Source: Maribacter luteus (lineage in GTDB: Bacteria; Bacteroidota; Bacteroidia; Flavobacteriales; Flavobacteriaceae). From it: a stretch of DNA of 64,000 bases. The stretch spans positions 62,001-126,000 of the forward strand of contig NZ_WKJH01000004.1 in the NCBI RefSeq assembly GCF_009674825.1. Direction: 5' to 3'. This document shows positions 33,646 to 43,033 of this stretch, piece by piece. Position 1 is the first letter of the stretch. Every line of letters begins with the position of its first letter. The notes beneath the pieces were generated by a model. That model searched no databases and was not told the origin of the DNA. It saw nothing but the letters and a program-made list of their open reading frames with translations. Position numbers and translations under genes: made by a program.

Positions 33646-34155
33646 ATGGAAGAAATCATAAAAGAGGAGTTTGTGCAGAATTCATTGTACCGTTTAGACG
33701 AGAACACGAGAATGAATACTATTTCCTTGGAAAAACTGTCAGAGGCTGATGTATGGAAACGACCCAACGAATCCCTAAACAGTATCGGTAATTTAATACT
33801 ACATATATGTGGTAACATAAACCAATACGTTATTTCCTCATTGGGTCAACAAGAAGATACCCGTGAACGTGATTTGGAATTCGAAACACGATCCGGACAT
33901 ACAAAAACAGAACTTCTGGAAAAATTAAAAGAAACGGTAGAAACGGCTAAAAGAGTTATCAATGATGCCAGTATTGAACAATTTGTTAGAAAACGTGATG
34001 TTCAAGGATTCTATTTTTCAGGAATAGGGGTTGTATTGCACGCCGTTGAACACTATTCGTACCATACCGGACAAATCGCGTTTTGGACCAAACAGTTGAA
34101 AAATACAGATTTGGGATTTTATGACGGATTGGATTTGAACATAAAAAATGAATAA
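33646..34155 (+). CDS. DinB-family protein inserted in the his operon
   Basis: 169-residue four-helix-bundle protein (DinB superfamily, DUF1572-like). Histidines expected to bind a metal lie in LILHICGNINQY (first) and AVEHYSYHTGQIAFW (second and third). It starts 2 bp after hisA and runs in the same direction, before hisF, so it is transcribed with the his genes under the attenuator. It has no known role in histidine synthesis. It may be a thiol- or metal-dependent detoxifying enzyme, or a passenger. It differs clearly from the DinB protein at 8743. Confidence 0.85.
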   Translation: MEEIIKEEFVQNSLYRLDENTRMNTISLEKLSEADVWKRPNESLNSIGNLILHICGNINQYVISSLGQQEDTRERDLEFETRSGHTKTELLEKLKETVETAKRVINDASIEQFVRKRDVQGFYFSGIGVVLHAVEHYSYHTGQIAFWTKQLKNTDLGFYDGLDLNIKNE

Positions 34156-34237
34156 AGGTTTTGGAACGATTACTTTGCCATATAAAGACAAATAGTATAA
34201 GGCCAAAAACATAATATTAATCAAGAAATAGGACAAA

Positions 34238-34993
34238 GTGCTGACAAAAAGAATCATTCCTTGTTTGGATATAAAAGATGGCCGTACGGTAAAAGGTATC
34301 AATTTTGTTGATCTTCGCGATGCGGGAGATCCAGTAGAGCTAGCTGAAATTTACGCCCGGGAAGGTGCTGATGAATTGGTCTTTTTAGATATTTCGGCTA
34401 CAGAAGAGAAACGCAGAACCCTTGCTGATCTAGTTTATCACGTGGCTGAAAAGGTGAATATTCCGTTTACCGTAGGTGGTGGTATTTCATCTGTGGCAGA
34501 TGTTGATGTATTACTTCATAATGGGGCCGATAAGGTCTCGATTAACTCATCAGCCGTAAAAAATCCACAATTGATCAATGACTTGGTGGCCAAATTCGGA
34601 TCCCAATGTGTTGTTGTTGCCATAGATGCCAAGGTTATAGATGGGGAATGGATCGTGCATTTGGTTGGGGGTAAGGTCCCTACGGAAATTAAACTGTTCG
34701 ATTGGGCCAAGGAAGTAGAGGAACGTGGTGCAGGCGAAATTTTATTCACTTCTATGAACCATGACGGTACCAAAAATGGTTTTGCCAATGAAGCTTTGGC
34801 CAGATTGTCAACAGAATTGAACATACCCATTATTGCTTCCGGAGGTGCCGGAAACATTCAGCATTTCGCTGATACATTTATCGATGGAAAAGCCGATGCG
34901 GCCCTAGCCGCAAGTGTTTTTCATTTTAAGGAAATAGAAATAAACGATTTAAAAAAGGAACTCCGATCAAAAGGGATTCCCGTACGATTATAA
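34238..34993 (+). CDS. hisF: Imidazole glycerol phosphate synthase, cyclase subunit
   Basis: TIM-barrel partner of HisH; makes imidazole glycerol phosphate and AICAR from PRFAR and ammonia. The 251-residue protein starts with GTG (34238), giving the standard [16 protein letters not shown]-terminus with catalytic Asp11. The second catalytic Asp is in [11 protein letters not shown], and the phosphate loop is [11 protein letters not shown]. The 82-bp gap upstream holds no clear terminator, so it remains in the operon. Confidence 0.96.
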   Translation: MLTKRIIPCLDIKDGRTVKGINFVDLRDAGDPVELAEIYAREGADELVFLDISATEEKRRTLADLVYHVAEKVNIPFTVGGGISSVADVDVLLHNGADKVSINSSAVKNPQLINDLVAKFGSQCVVVAIDAKVIDGEWIVHLVGGKVPTEIKLFDWAKEVEERGAGEILFTSMNHDGTKNGFANEALARLSTELNIPIIASGGAGNIQHFADTFIDGKADAALAASVFHFKEIEINDLKKELRSKGIPVRL

Positions 34994-35045
34994 AAAATAA
35001 GTCCTTGCATAATTAAGTTATCCAAGGCATTTAAAAACATTTAAA

Positions 35046-35642
35046 ATGGATATTGATTTCAATAAGAATAACGACGGACTTGTACCTGCCATCATTCAAG
35101 ATGCAACTACAAAAACAGTATTGATGTTGGGGTATATGAACAAAGAAGCCTATGAAAAAACCATGGATACCAAAAAGGTTACCTTTTATAGTAGAACCAA
35201 AGAACGTTTATGGACAAAAGGTGAGGAAAGTGGTAATTTTTTGAACCTTGTCGATGTTAAGAATGATTGTGACCAAGATACCCTTTTGATACGGGTAAAT
35301 CCTGTAGGGCCCACCTGTCACAAGGGTTCCGATACTTGTTGGAACGAAAATAACAATCAGGACTTCGGTTTTTTAACCGAATTAGAGAGTGTTATAGAGC
35401 AACGAAGAAAAGCTGCCGATGGCAGTAAATCCTATGTAGCCTCATTGTTCGACAAAGGCATAAATAAAATAGCCCAAAAGGTCGGGGAAGAAGCCGTTGA
35501 AGTAGTGATCGAGGCCAAAGACGATAATGATGATCTGTTCTTGAACGAGAGTGCCGATCTTCTATTCCACTATTTAATTCTTTTACAAGCAAAAGGGTAT
35601 GCCCTTAATGACATTGTAGAGGTCTTAAAAGGAAGGCACTGA
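35046..35642 (+). CDS. hisIE: Bifunctional phosphoribosyl-AMP cyclohydrolase / phosphoribosyl-ATP pyrophosphatase
   Basis: Steps two and three of the pathway in one 198-residue protein. N-terminal cyclohydrolase (about 1-105): MLGYMNKEAYEKTM, FYSRTKERLWTKGEESGN, and metal-binding Asp/Cys residues in KNDCDQDTLLI and GPTCHKGSDTCW. C-terminal pyrophosphatase (about 110-198): SYVASLFDKGINKIAQKVGE with the EEAVEVVIEA helix. It is the last gene of the his operon. Confidence 0.96.
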   Translation: MDIDFNKNNDGLVPAIIQDATTKTVLMLGYMNKEAYEKTMDTKKVTFYSRTKERLWTKGEESGNFLNLVDVKNDCDQDTLLIRVNPVGPTCHKGSDTCWNENNNQDFGFLTELESVIEQRRKAADGSKSYVASLFDKGINKIAQKVGEEAVEVVIEAKDDNDDLFLNESADLLFHYLILLQAKGYALNDIVEVLKGRH

Positions 35643-35681
35643 GATTACGCCCCTAACTGTTTTTTAAAGTAAGCGGTCTAT

Positions 35682-36056
35682 TTATTCATGGGATTCGGCC
35701 CAAAGGTCCAAAATAGTAATCAACTCTTGAGTATTTAAATATACCTTTTTACTATAATAACGTCCACGTGCCCAATCTACAGGATCAGCGGCTTTTTTGG
35801 CATCCATGGTAATGTCTAGTATAAGCTCGGCTGCGTTTTTACAGTCACACGCTTTCATGCCATCAGCTATTTTTTTATAAGCTTCCAAGGTTTTACCGGA
35901 ATAATAAACCTGATGGTCAAAATTATGGGCTTTTAAGGCCTTCTTGGAATGGGACAAGGCATACGTTGCCCTATTATAAACAGCAGAGCAATCATCATCG
36001 TTGGTTCCAGGAACCATTGATACTATAAATAGGAAAAGTAAAATCAACTTGTTCAT
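35682..36056 (-). CDS. Small secreted protein, function unknown
   Basis: 124 residues with an N-terminal signal peptide (MNKLILLFLFIVSMVPGTN) and an otherwise helical mature part. It has three cysteines: one early (DDDCSAVYNRA) and a pair in GMKACDCKNAAEL. The repeated SKKALKAHNF and YKKIADGMKA helices look like a small helical-hairpin fold. I do not recognise the family. It converges on hisIE and is the only gene on this strand here. Confidence 0.72.
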   Translation of the reverse strand: MNKLILLFLFIVSMVPGTNDDDCSAVYNRATYALSHSKKALKAHNFDHQVYYSGKTLEAYKKIADGMKACDCKNAAELILDITMDAKKAADPVDWARGRYYSKKVYLNTQELITILDLWAESHE

Positions 36057-36258
36057 AGGTTATATAGATTGGGATCGATTTCATGTTTAACGATATAAAC
36101 AAATCAATATTGTAAGAAATAACTTATAATTTAAGCTATCTAACCTTATCCATAATCCTTCTAAAAAAAGTCTGGAACGAAGTTTTTGGAAATTCGTACT
36201 ATCGTTAAGTTTTTCTAAAAACGAATTACCTTCATTTTTAATACCTTAATTTTATGAT

Positions 36259-37407
36259 ATGGCTATGAATTTAAGAAAAGGATTTCGTTTTACAACCTAC
36301 GAAGCTCCAGAGCAAACCCCGTTTGAAAAACTCTTCGAAATTTTTCAAGAGTTGATCACACATACATCCGGTGATGTGGATGAGGCCTTGGATTGGTTAC
36401 GGGAGTTGGATAAGGAATATGAGCTTACAGATGAGAACTACACCATTGATGATTTTATAGAGGACCTAAAGGCAAAAGGATTCCTGAAGGAAGAATTTAA
36501 AGATGGTGGGGGTGAAGGTGAAGAAGAGGAAGGCCCCAAGGGGAACCTTTCGATTACGGCAAAAATGGAGCGTATAATACGACAACGTGCCTTGGACCAG
36601 ATCTTCGGTAAGTTGAAACGTAAAGGTGCCGGTAACCATAGAACCAATAAGGCAGGCCAGGGAGACGAACATACTGGGGATTTTAGGGAGTACAGGTATG
36701 GTGATGGTTTAGAACACATTTCTATGACCGAAAGTTTAAAAAATGCCCAAATCAATAATGGTGTGGGTGATTTTTCGTTGACCGAAGATGACCTCGTTGT
36801 TGAGGACACCCATTTCAAGGCACAAATGAGTACGGTTCTAATGATCGACATTAGCCATAGTATGATTCTCTATGGTGAGGACCGGATTACACCTGCAAAG
36901 AAAGTAGCCATGGCATTGGCCGAATTGATTACCACGAGATACCCTAAAGATACATTGGACATTCTTGTTTTTGGAAATGACGCATGGCCCATACCCATAA
37001 AAGACCTTCCGTACTTAAAGGTGGGGCCTTACCATACCAATACCGTAGCCGGCCTACAATTGGCCATGGATATGCTCAGAAGAAAACGGAACACCAATAA
37101 ACAGATTTTCATGATTACCGATGGCAAGCCAAGTTGTCTTCGTTTACAGGATGGCACATATTATAAGAACAGCGTAGGCCTTGATGATTATATTGTGGAA
37201 AAATGCTACAATATGGCCAGTCAGGCCAGAAAACTACATATTCCCATAACAACGTTCATGATTGCCCAAGACCCTTATTTAAAGCAATTTATTAGACACT
37301 TTACCGAAGCAAACAAAGGGAAGGCGTTCTTTACAGGGCTTACTGGTTTGGGAGAAATGATCTTTGAGGATTATGAAAGTAATAGAAGGAAAAAATTAAG
37401 AGGTTAA
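36259..37407 (+). CDS. Cytosolic von Willebrand A domain protein, partner of an AAA+ ATPase
   Basis: 382 residues, no signal peptide. A charged N-terminal region (about 1-135) includes a Gly/Glu stretch (DGGGEGEEEEGPKG) and a segment rich in basic residues. A vWA domain (about 190-375) has the MIDAS motif Asp197-x-Ser199-x-Ser201 in MIDISHSMIL and a later ITDGKPSC. It is paired 52 bp downstream with a MoxR/magnesium-chelatase-like AAA+ ATPase. In such pairs the ATPase loads or remodels the vWA partner and its client, often a metal-containing enzyme. No client gene is visible nearby. ATG at 36259 is the first of two close ATGs. Confidence 0.85.
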   Translation: MAMNLRKGFRFTTYEAPEQTPFEKLFEIFQELITHTSGDVDEALDWLRELDKEYELTDENYTIDDFIEDLKAKGFLKEEFKDGGGEGEEEEGPKGNLSITAKMERIIRQRALDQIFGKLKRKGAGNHRTNKAGQGDEHTGDFREYRYGDGLEHISMTESLKNAQINNGVGDFSLTEDDLVVEDTHFKAQMSTVLMIDISHSMILYGEDRITPAKKVAMALAELITTRYPKDTLDILVFGNDAWPIPIKDLPYLKVGPYHTNTVAGLQLAMDMLRRKRNTNKQIFMITDGKPSCLRLQDGTYYKNSVGLDDYIVEKCYNMASQARKLHIPITTFMIAQDPYLKQFIRHFTEANKGKAFFTGLTGLGEMIFEDYESNRRKKLRG

Positions 37408-37459
37408 AAAATTAATTTGAATTCCTATTCAACCGAGAATTCAATAAAAACATCAAAAC

Positions 37460-38923
37460 TTGAAAAAGGAAAAAATAACAACACTAGGCGAGCTGAAAAA
37501 AGCGGGCTATGAAACCAAAAGCATCAAGGATGAACTGCGGGACAATCTACGTGATAAAATAAAAAGCGGGGAAGAGTCCTTTCAAGGTGTATGGGGTTAT
37601 GAAAATTCGGTAATTCCCGAATTGGAACGTGCCATTTTATCCCGTCATAACATCAATTTATTGGGATTACGGGGGCAGGCCAAGACCAGGTTGGCCAGAT
37701 TAATGGTAAATCTTCTCGATGAATACATTCCCATAGTAAAAGGTTCGGAAATAAACGATGACCCTTTAAATCCAATATCACGCTATGCCATTGAAATGAT
37801 TAAAGAACAAGGAGACAATACCCCGATAACATGGCTTCACAGGAGTGACCGTTTTTATGAAAAACTGGCCACACCAGATGTTACCGTTGCCGATTTAATA
37901 GGGGATGTGGATCCTATAAAAGCGGCAAACCTTAAGTTATCCTATGCTGACGACAGGGTTATACATTTTGGTATGATCCCGAGGGCAAATCGCTGTATTT
38001 TCGTAATCAACGAACTGCCCGACCTGCAATCCAGAATCCAAGTTTCGTTATTCAATATTTTGGAAGAAGGAGACATTCAAATTCGGGGCTTTAAAATAAG
38101 AATGCCTCTAGACCTTCAATTTGTGTTTACTGCCAATCCTGAGGATTACACCAATCGGGGCAGTATTGTAACCCCTTTAAAAGATAGGATCGGCTCACAG
38201 ATATTGACCCATTATCCCGATGACATTCCCACGGCAAGGAAAATCACCGAACAAGAATCGAACTTGGACAAAAGACAGACTGATACCGTTTATGTTCCTG
38301 AAATTGCCAGGGATTTATTGGAGCAAATCAGTTTCGAGGCGAGAAACAGTGAATATGTAGATGCCAAGAGTGGGGTTAGTGCGAGGACCAGCATAACTGC
38401 ATTTGAAAATCTATTGAGTACTGCGGAACGTAGGGCACTATTGACCGGAGCTGAAAGAACAACCATAAGATTGAGCGATTTTATGGGGGTTATTCCATCC
38501 ATAACCGGAAAAATAGAGCTGGTCTATGAAGGTGAACAGGAGGGGGCCGATGGTGTCGCGGCAATTTTAATCGATGATGCCGTTAAAACGTTGTTCACTT
38601 CATATTTCCCCGAAATAAAGAAATTGGAACGTAAGGATGAAGAGAGTCCGTATGATGAACTTTTAAGTTGGTTTTTCCAAGGGGAAGGCTTTGAGTTGTT
38701 GGATGATTATACGGATACGGAATACAAAAGAGCGTTGGATGATGTTCCTCCACTGAACCAATTGATCAAGGAATACAACCCAGAAGTTTCAAAAGAAGAT
38801 GCTTATTTTTTGAAAGAGATACTGCTTTGGGGGTTGGTTGCCCATAGAAAATTGAGCAAACATAGGTTTTCTGAAGGATTTCAATTCAAGGATTTATATG
38901 GTAGTTATATCAGTGGCCTTTAA
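37460..38923 (+). CDS. AAA+ ATPase (magnesium-chelatase ChlI / MoxR type)
   Basis: 487 residues. Walker A is GLRGQAKT (residues 69-76) and the Walker B region is FVINELPDLQ (181-190), with Asn184 where the classical Asp is found. Sensor-type FTANPEDYTNRGSIVTPLKDRIG follows, and a C-terminal helical lid extends to the end. The protein resembles the I subunit of chelatases but has a longer N-terminus and C-terminus. The only possible start is TTG at 37460, since an in-frame stop lies at 37445 and no ATG/GTG is between. It is cotranscribed with the vWA protein and ends before a strong bidirectional terminator. Confidence 0.87.
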   Translation: MKKEKITTLGELKKAGYETKSIKDELRDNLRDKIKSGEESFQGVWGYENSVIPELERAILSRHNINLLGLRGQAKTRLARLMVNLLDEYIPIVKGSEINDDPLNPISRYAIEMIKEQGDNTPITWLHRSDRFYEKLATPDVTVADLIGDVDPIKAANLKLSYADDRVIHFGMIPRANRCIFVINELPDLQSRIQVSLFNILEEGDIQIRGFKIRMPLDLQFVFTANPEDYTNRGSIVTPLKDRIGSQILTHYPDDIPTARKITEQESNLDKRQTDTVYVPEIARDLLEQISFEARNSEYVDAKSGVSARTSITAFENLLSTAERRALLTGAERTTIRLSDFMGVIPSITGKIELVYEGEQEGADGVAAILIDDAVKTLFTSYFPEIKKLERKDEESPYDELLSWFFQGEGFELLDDYTDTEYKRALDDVPPLNQLIKEYNPEVSKEDAYFLKEILLWGLVAHRKLSKHRFSEGFQFKDLYGSYISGL

Positions 38924-38940
38924 TTACATAAAGATTTCCT

Positions 38941-38979
38941 AATATAAAAAGCCTTCTATGATAGAAGGCTTTTTATATT
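38941..38979. terminator. Bidirectional terminator between the AAA+ ATPase and histidine kinase genes
   Basis: A perfect 18-bp inverted repeat: AATATAAAAAGCCTTCTA (38941-38958), TGA loop, and its complement (38962-38979). A-rich and T-rich arms give a T-tract in both directions, suiting the two convergent genes. Confidence 0.9.
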
Positions 38980-38998
38980 CATTACGCTGCATAATCTT

Positions 38999-40489
38999 TT
39001 ATACTTGGTAAGCCGGCAATTGAAATATAAATGAACTTCCTTCAGTAGGTTTGCTCAATACCGTAATGGTGGTATCATGAAGATCCATAATTTTCTTCAC
39101 AATGGCCAATCCTAAACCATGACCTTGTTTTTTGGAGCTTGTGACCACTTGCTTGTAGCGATCGAATATAAAAGGCTGTTCACTCAAAGGAATCCCAGTT
39201 CCCGTATCTTGAATACTGATTTCAACTTGATCATTTTTAGGATTAAGGGAAAGTGTAACCTTGCCACCTGATGGTGTATACTTTATGGCATTTTCCAAAA
39301 GATTCTGTAAGGCACGCTCAACAAGACCTACATCGGCAAATACGATAGAGTTATTTTGTGCATTGTTCAATTGAAGGTCGATTTGTTTCCGTTGGGCCAA
39401 AACCCTGAACTTAGCAATAAGATCATGTGATAATTCGGTAATGGAAAATGGTTCTTTAATGGGAGTGATCTGTTCGGCTTCCAACTTGGAGTACTCAAAT
39501 AATTGATTGATCAGTTTGGAAAGTTTATCCGCATTATCATAGGTGATTTGAAGATATTCTTGTTTTTCCTCTTCCGTTAGGGAATCCTTCTTCATTTGCA
39601 TGGTTTCAATATATCCCTTTAAAATGGCCAAAGGCGTCCTAAGATCATGGGAAACATTGGCGATAAGTTCTCTCCTTAATAAATCCACCGACTTCATCTT
39701 GTCCATATTCTCAACAATGGAATCGGCCATTTGGTTGAATGCATTTGCAAACACCTCTATATCAGAACCTTTTGGGTTTTCAATCCTAGCCTCCAGATCG
39801 CCTTCTTGGAATCTTTTAACCGTACCGGTCATAAGTCTAAGGTTCTTGGTAAGAAACCATATGCTTAAATAGCCTATTATTCCGGCAAAAAGAATGGCGA
39901 GTAAAAATCCCCCAATGCCCAGATTGGAATAATAACGACCTAGCAAAGTTTCACTTACCTGTTGTAGTTTTTGGCCGGCCAATACAATATATATATAACC
40001 TTCTTTCCCATTCACATTATAGGGTGCCGCCGAAAATATATTTTTCTCATTAGGGTTTCTGGGATCGTCCCCAAGAATATGTTCTTGCCCATTTGAGGCG
40101 ATAAAGGACTTTATGGGATTTAGTGATACTTGTTTGGTCTCGGAGCCATCTCCATGGTCCAAAACAACGGAATAAAGGATACTCCCTTTTTTATCCAACA
40201 AATAAACCTCTATACTTCGGTTTACCGCCATCATGTCGTGCATTAAATCTCCGAACAATGCTTTGTTCACGCTACCGTCCTCCAAGAATGGGGAGGCATT
40301 CTGAAACTTCTCCTCAATAAGATGTTCCGCTAAACTGGCATTGATCTTTTGAATGGTAGCCTCACTATGCTTATTGCTGAAATAACCGGTTATAAAAATG
40401 TACGAAGTTCCTATTATCGCGATTAATACAATAAATGCCAGCCATAATTTCTTGACCAATCTTGGTGTTAAGGTTTTATCGGTATTCAT
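38999..40489 (-). CDS. Membrane sensor histidine kinase
   Basis: 496 residues. Membrane helices at about 15-36 and 190-215 flank a periplasmic sensing domain of about 150 residues. They are followed by a HAMP linker (about 216-268), HisKA with phospho-accepting His281 in ANVSHDLRTPL, and a HATPase_c domain (NLLENAIKYTP, DTGTGIPLSEQPFIFDRY, GHGLGLAIVKKIM). It phosphorylates the OmpR-type regulator whose gene overlaps it by 4 bp. The stimulus is unknown; the architecture is of the ResE/BaeS/PhoR type. The neighbouring divergent lipoprotein gene is a candidate target. Confidence 0.93.
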   Translation of the reverse strand: MNTDKTLTPRLVKKLWLAFIVLIAIIGTSYIFITGYFSNKHSEATIQKINASLAEHLIEEKFQNASPFLEDGSVNKALFGDLMHDMMAVNRSIEVYLLDKKGSILYSVVLDHGDGSETKQVSLNPIKSFIASNGQEHILGDDPRNPNEKNIFSAAPYNVNGKEGYIYIVLAGQKLQQVSETLLGRYYSNLGIGGFLLAILFAGIIGYLSIWFLTKNLRLMTGTVKRFQEGDLEARIENPKGSDIEVFANAFNQMADSIVENMDKMKSVDLLRRELIANVSHDLRTPLAILKGYIETMQMKKDSLTEEEKQEYLQITYDNADKLSKLINQLFEYSKLEAEQITPIKEPFSITELSHDLIAKFRVLAQRKQIDLQLNNAQNNSIVFADVGLVERALQNLLENAIKYTPSGGKVTLSLNPKNDQVEISIQDTGTGIPLSEQPFIFDRYKQVVTSSKKQGHGLGLAIVKKIMDLHDTTITVLSKPTEGSSFIFQLPAYQV

Positions 40490-41184
40490 TCTATAATCTC
40501 TTCATTAAATTTATATCCAACACCCCAAGTGGTCAAAATAAAAGTAGGATTTGCCATATCGGATTCGATTTTTGCCCGTAACCTATTTATATGTGAATTA
40601 ACGGTATGTTCGTAACCTTCAAAATTATAACCCCATATCATATTCAATAATTCAGAACGGGTATAATTTCGGCCGGGATTGGAAGCCATAAGCACCAAAA
40701 GTTCAAATTCCTTTGGGCTAAGCTCAATTTTTTGTCCGTTTAAACCGACCTTTCGTTTGTCAACGTCTATTTTTAAGCCTTCTGCAATAATCGAGGATGT
40801 ATCCTTTTCTTTGATTTCCTTTATATCGGCCCTACGCAGAACCGCCTTTACCCTTGCAAGTAGTTCACGAATACTGAATGGTTTGGTAATGTAATCATCC
40901 GCACCTATTTCCAAACCAAGTACCCTGTCTATCTCCTCCGATTTGGCAGTTAGCATAATTATGGGGGTATTTTTAACCGCCCTAAGTTTTTTACAGATTT
41001 CGACACCATCCAACGTAGGTAAGGTGAGGTCCAATAGAATCATATCATAGTCATTCTCAAGGGCCATTTGAAGTCCTAGTTCCCCATCCATCGCTTTGGA
41101 TGTCTTATAAATTAAATCGGTTAGATGAATCTCCAATAATTTAATTATCTCGGGATCATCTTCTATTATTAAAATATTTTTCAT
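40486..41184 (-). CDS. OmpR-family response regulator
   Basis: 232 residues. Receiver domain (1-115) with acidic residues Glu8, Asp9 and Asp10, the phospho-acceptor Asp52 in MILLDLTLPTLDG, and Lys in DDYITKPFSIREL. Winged-helix DNA-binding domain (about 130-230) with FELLVLMASNPGRNYTRSEL and HTVNSHINRLRAKIE. I chose the ATG at 41184 (MKNILIIEDD) over the longer frame from 41208, since it begins right at the first receiver strand. The stop overlaps the kinase start (ATGA), so both are one translational unit. Confidence 0.93.
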   Translation of the reverse strand: MKNILIIEDDPEIIKLLEIHLTDLIYKTSKAMDGELGLQMALENDYDMILLDLTLPTLDGVEICKKLRAVKNTPIIMLTAKSEEIDRVLGLEIGADDYITKPFSIRELLARVKAVLRRADIKEIKEKDTSSIIAEGLKIDVDKRKVGLNGQKIELSPKEFELLVLMASNPGRNYTRSELLNMIWGYNFEGYEHTVNSHINRLRAKIESDMANPTFILTTWGVGYKFNEEIIE

Positions 41185-41481
41185 AATTGCATTTACGAAT
41201 AAAACCAAAAGTTATCACATAAATATCACAGCAAACCAATTTAATCCTAAAACAATTGATTGTCGTTGAAATATGGTGATTAATCGAAACTTTTAACCCT
41301 GAAATAGTTGAATTCTACAGACGTTCCTTACAATAAACAAATAGAAACGTGTCTAATTTTTCATGATATTACTCTGAACCGTGATCAATTCGTGATAATC
41401 CTATATAAAAAGTTTACTCTTCTGTGACCCAACTGTAACATGTTCTGTGTTAGTTTGTTGCATAACTAAAAAACATAAGAA

Positions 41482-42366
41482 ATGAAAAAATTAAACCTTA
41501 AGTATGCGTTGATTATGTTATCGACTGTGCTGATTTCATCATGTAGTGTAAATGATGATGATGGCGATGAACCACAAAATTCCTCCATTTCATTGAATAT
41601 AGATGGATTGGAGGATTTAGGCCCTGATTTTCTATATGAAGGATGGATAATCGTAGATGGTGCCCCGGTAAGTACAGGAACCTTTTCCGTAAACTCCAAC
41701 GGTGACCTTTCCCAAACTTCTTTTGAATTGGATGCCACGACTTTGGCCAGTGCAACAAAATTCGTGCTTTCCATTGAACCAAACCCAGACCCCTCGACCG
41801 ACCCGGCCGACACTAAGTTGTTCGTAGGCGATTTCAATGGTAATTCGGCAACATTGGGCACTGGCACCGTAGCTCCTTCATTTGATATGATTGAAGGTAA
41901 ATTCATTGTTGCCGCACCAACAGGTACAGGGGCAGAGGACGAAAAATACAGTGGTATATGGTTTTTGGACAATAGTAGTGGAAGTGCGGTGAATGGTCTG
42001 GAATTACCTGCTTTGGAACCGGGATGGAAATACGAAGGGTGGGTCGTTATGGACGGCATTCCCGTAACAACAGGTACATTCACTTCTGTTACAGGGAGTG
42101 ATGATGCAAGTCCGTTCAGTGGTACCAACCCAGGTCCACCGTTCCCAGGAGAGGACTTTTTGGTCAATGCTCCGGATGGTCTTATGTTCCCAACCGATAT
42201 TAGGGGCAAGGTAGCAGTAATAAGTATTGAACCCTATCCGGACAATAGTACCGCACCATTTGTTCTAAAACCCTTGGCAGGTATGATTCCGGCAGATGCC
42301 ATGGGCGTACAGGAAATAGGTAGTAACGTTTCAGGTAGTTACCCAACAGGCACGGTAACGAGATAA
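41482..42366 (+). CDS. Lipoprotein with two tandem copies of an anti-sigma-K-like domain
   Basis: 294 residues. Signal peptide with lipobox LISSC (Cys about residue 22), then an acidic spacer, then two related units: LYEGWIIVDGAPVSTGTFSV ... VLSIEPNPDPSTDP and KYEGWVVMDGIPVTTGTFTS ... VISIEPYPDNSTAP. These resemble the extracytoplasmic domain often annotated as anti-sigma-K factor (RskA) C-terminal, but there is no membrane helix or sigma-binding part, so a direct anti-sigma role is unlikely. It is probably surface- or periplasm-exposed. It is divergent from the two-component genes and ends at a terminator. Confidence 0.82.
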   Translation: MKKLNLKYALIMLSTVLISSCSVNDDDGDEPQNSSISLNIDGLEDLGPDFLYEGWIIVDGAPVSTGTFSVNSNGDLSQTSFELDATTLASATKFVLSIEPNPDPSTDPADTKLFVGDFNGNSATLGTGTVAPSFDMIEGKFIVAAPTGTGAEDEKYSGIWFLDNSSGSAVNGLELPALEPGWKYEGWVVMDGIPVTTGTFTSVTGSDDASPFSGTNPGPPFPGEDFLVNAPDGLMFPTDIRGKVAVISIEPYPDNSTAPFVLKPLAGMIPADAMGVQEIGSNVSGSYPTGTVTR

Positions 42367-42382
42367 AACCTACAGAATCAAT

Positions 42383-42419
42383 AAAAAAGCTCCTTGAAAT
42401 AAACCAAGGAGCTTTTTTT
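42383..42419 (+). terminator. Terminator after the duplicated-domain lipoprotein gene
   Basis: The stem AAAAAAGCTCCTTG / CAAGGAGCTTTTTT with an 8-nt loop ends in seven T's (42413-42419). Confidence 0.85.
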
Positions 42420-42438
42420 AATTGCTATTAAGAACTGA

Positions 42439-42921
42439 CTAGTCCCAAGAATCTATCTCATCATTGATCCTATTGAAATTGTATGCACCTACGATAGTTT
42501 TTCTATGGGAAAATGATGTCACCGTAAGAAACAAGAGTATAACATAGAGTACAACAATCAAAATTCCTATAGGTATGAAGGTTGCGGGAATTACGTGACT
42601 CTCAAAATCACCATAACTCATCAATATCATGACCGTATCCACCAATTTATATAGATATAAAATAACGACTACATAAAGCGTGTACTCCAAATTACGCATT
42701 TGTTGATCCGCTATCTCATCCTCCATTATTTTAAACCGTAAAGCATATAGAAATGTAAAATGTATAAGGGTCAATACGGGTAAAATGTAATTATCTATTT
42801 TAAAAAAATAGAACTTATTGGTGTATAAACCATAAAAACTGAAAACATTCAATATTAAAAGTACTATTATAGAAAATACAATAGTCTTTTCCCACGACAA
42901 AAATCGCGATAATAACTTCAT
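42439..42921 (-). CDS. Predicted four-helix membrane protein, function unknown
   Basis: 160 residues, very hydrophobic. Helices lie at about 12-33, 40-63, 79-100 and 112-135, and a polar C-terminal tail ends NFNRINDEIDSWD. No signal peptide and no recognised motif are seen. It converges on the lipoprotein gene and lies 112 bp upstream of any other minus-strand gene, so it is probably monocistronic. Confidence 0.7.
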   Translation of the reverse strand: MKLLSRFLSWEKTIVFSIIVLLILNVFSFYGLYTNKFYFFKIDNYILPVLTLIHFTFLYALRFKIMEDEIADQQMRNLEYTLYVVVILYLYKLVDTVMILMSYGDFESHVIPATFIPIGILIVVLYVILLFLTVTSFSHRKTIVGAYNFNRINDEIDSWD

Positions 42922-43033
42922 ACCTACTTTTATTTCCGGGATTCGGGGGAACCCTAATTCATTAACAAATAAAACGTATTGAATTATTTATTATTCAAAT
43001 TAATCGATAAACGACATTTAATGTTGACAACCA

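Noticed and set aside
41466-42209. 247-codon minus-strand frame opposite the duplicated-domain lipoprotein gene
   Set aside because: The plus-strand product has a lipobox and two matching repeats. The antisense translation is a Pro/Ser/Gly-rich mirror of these repeats and has no start context.
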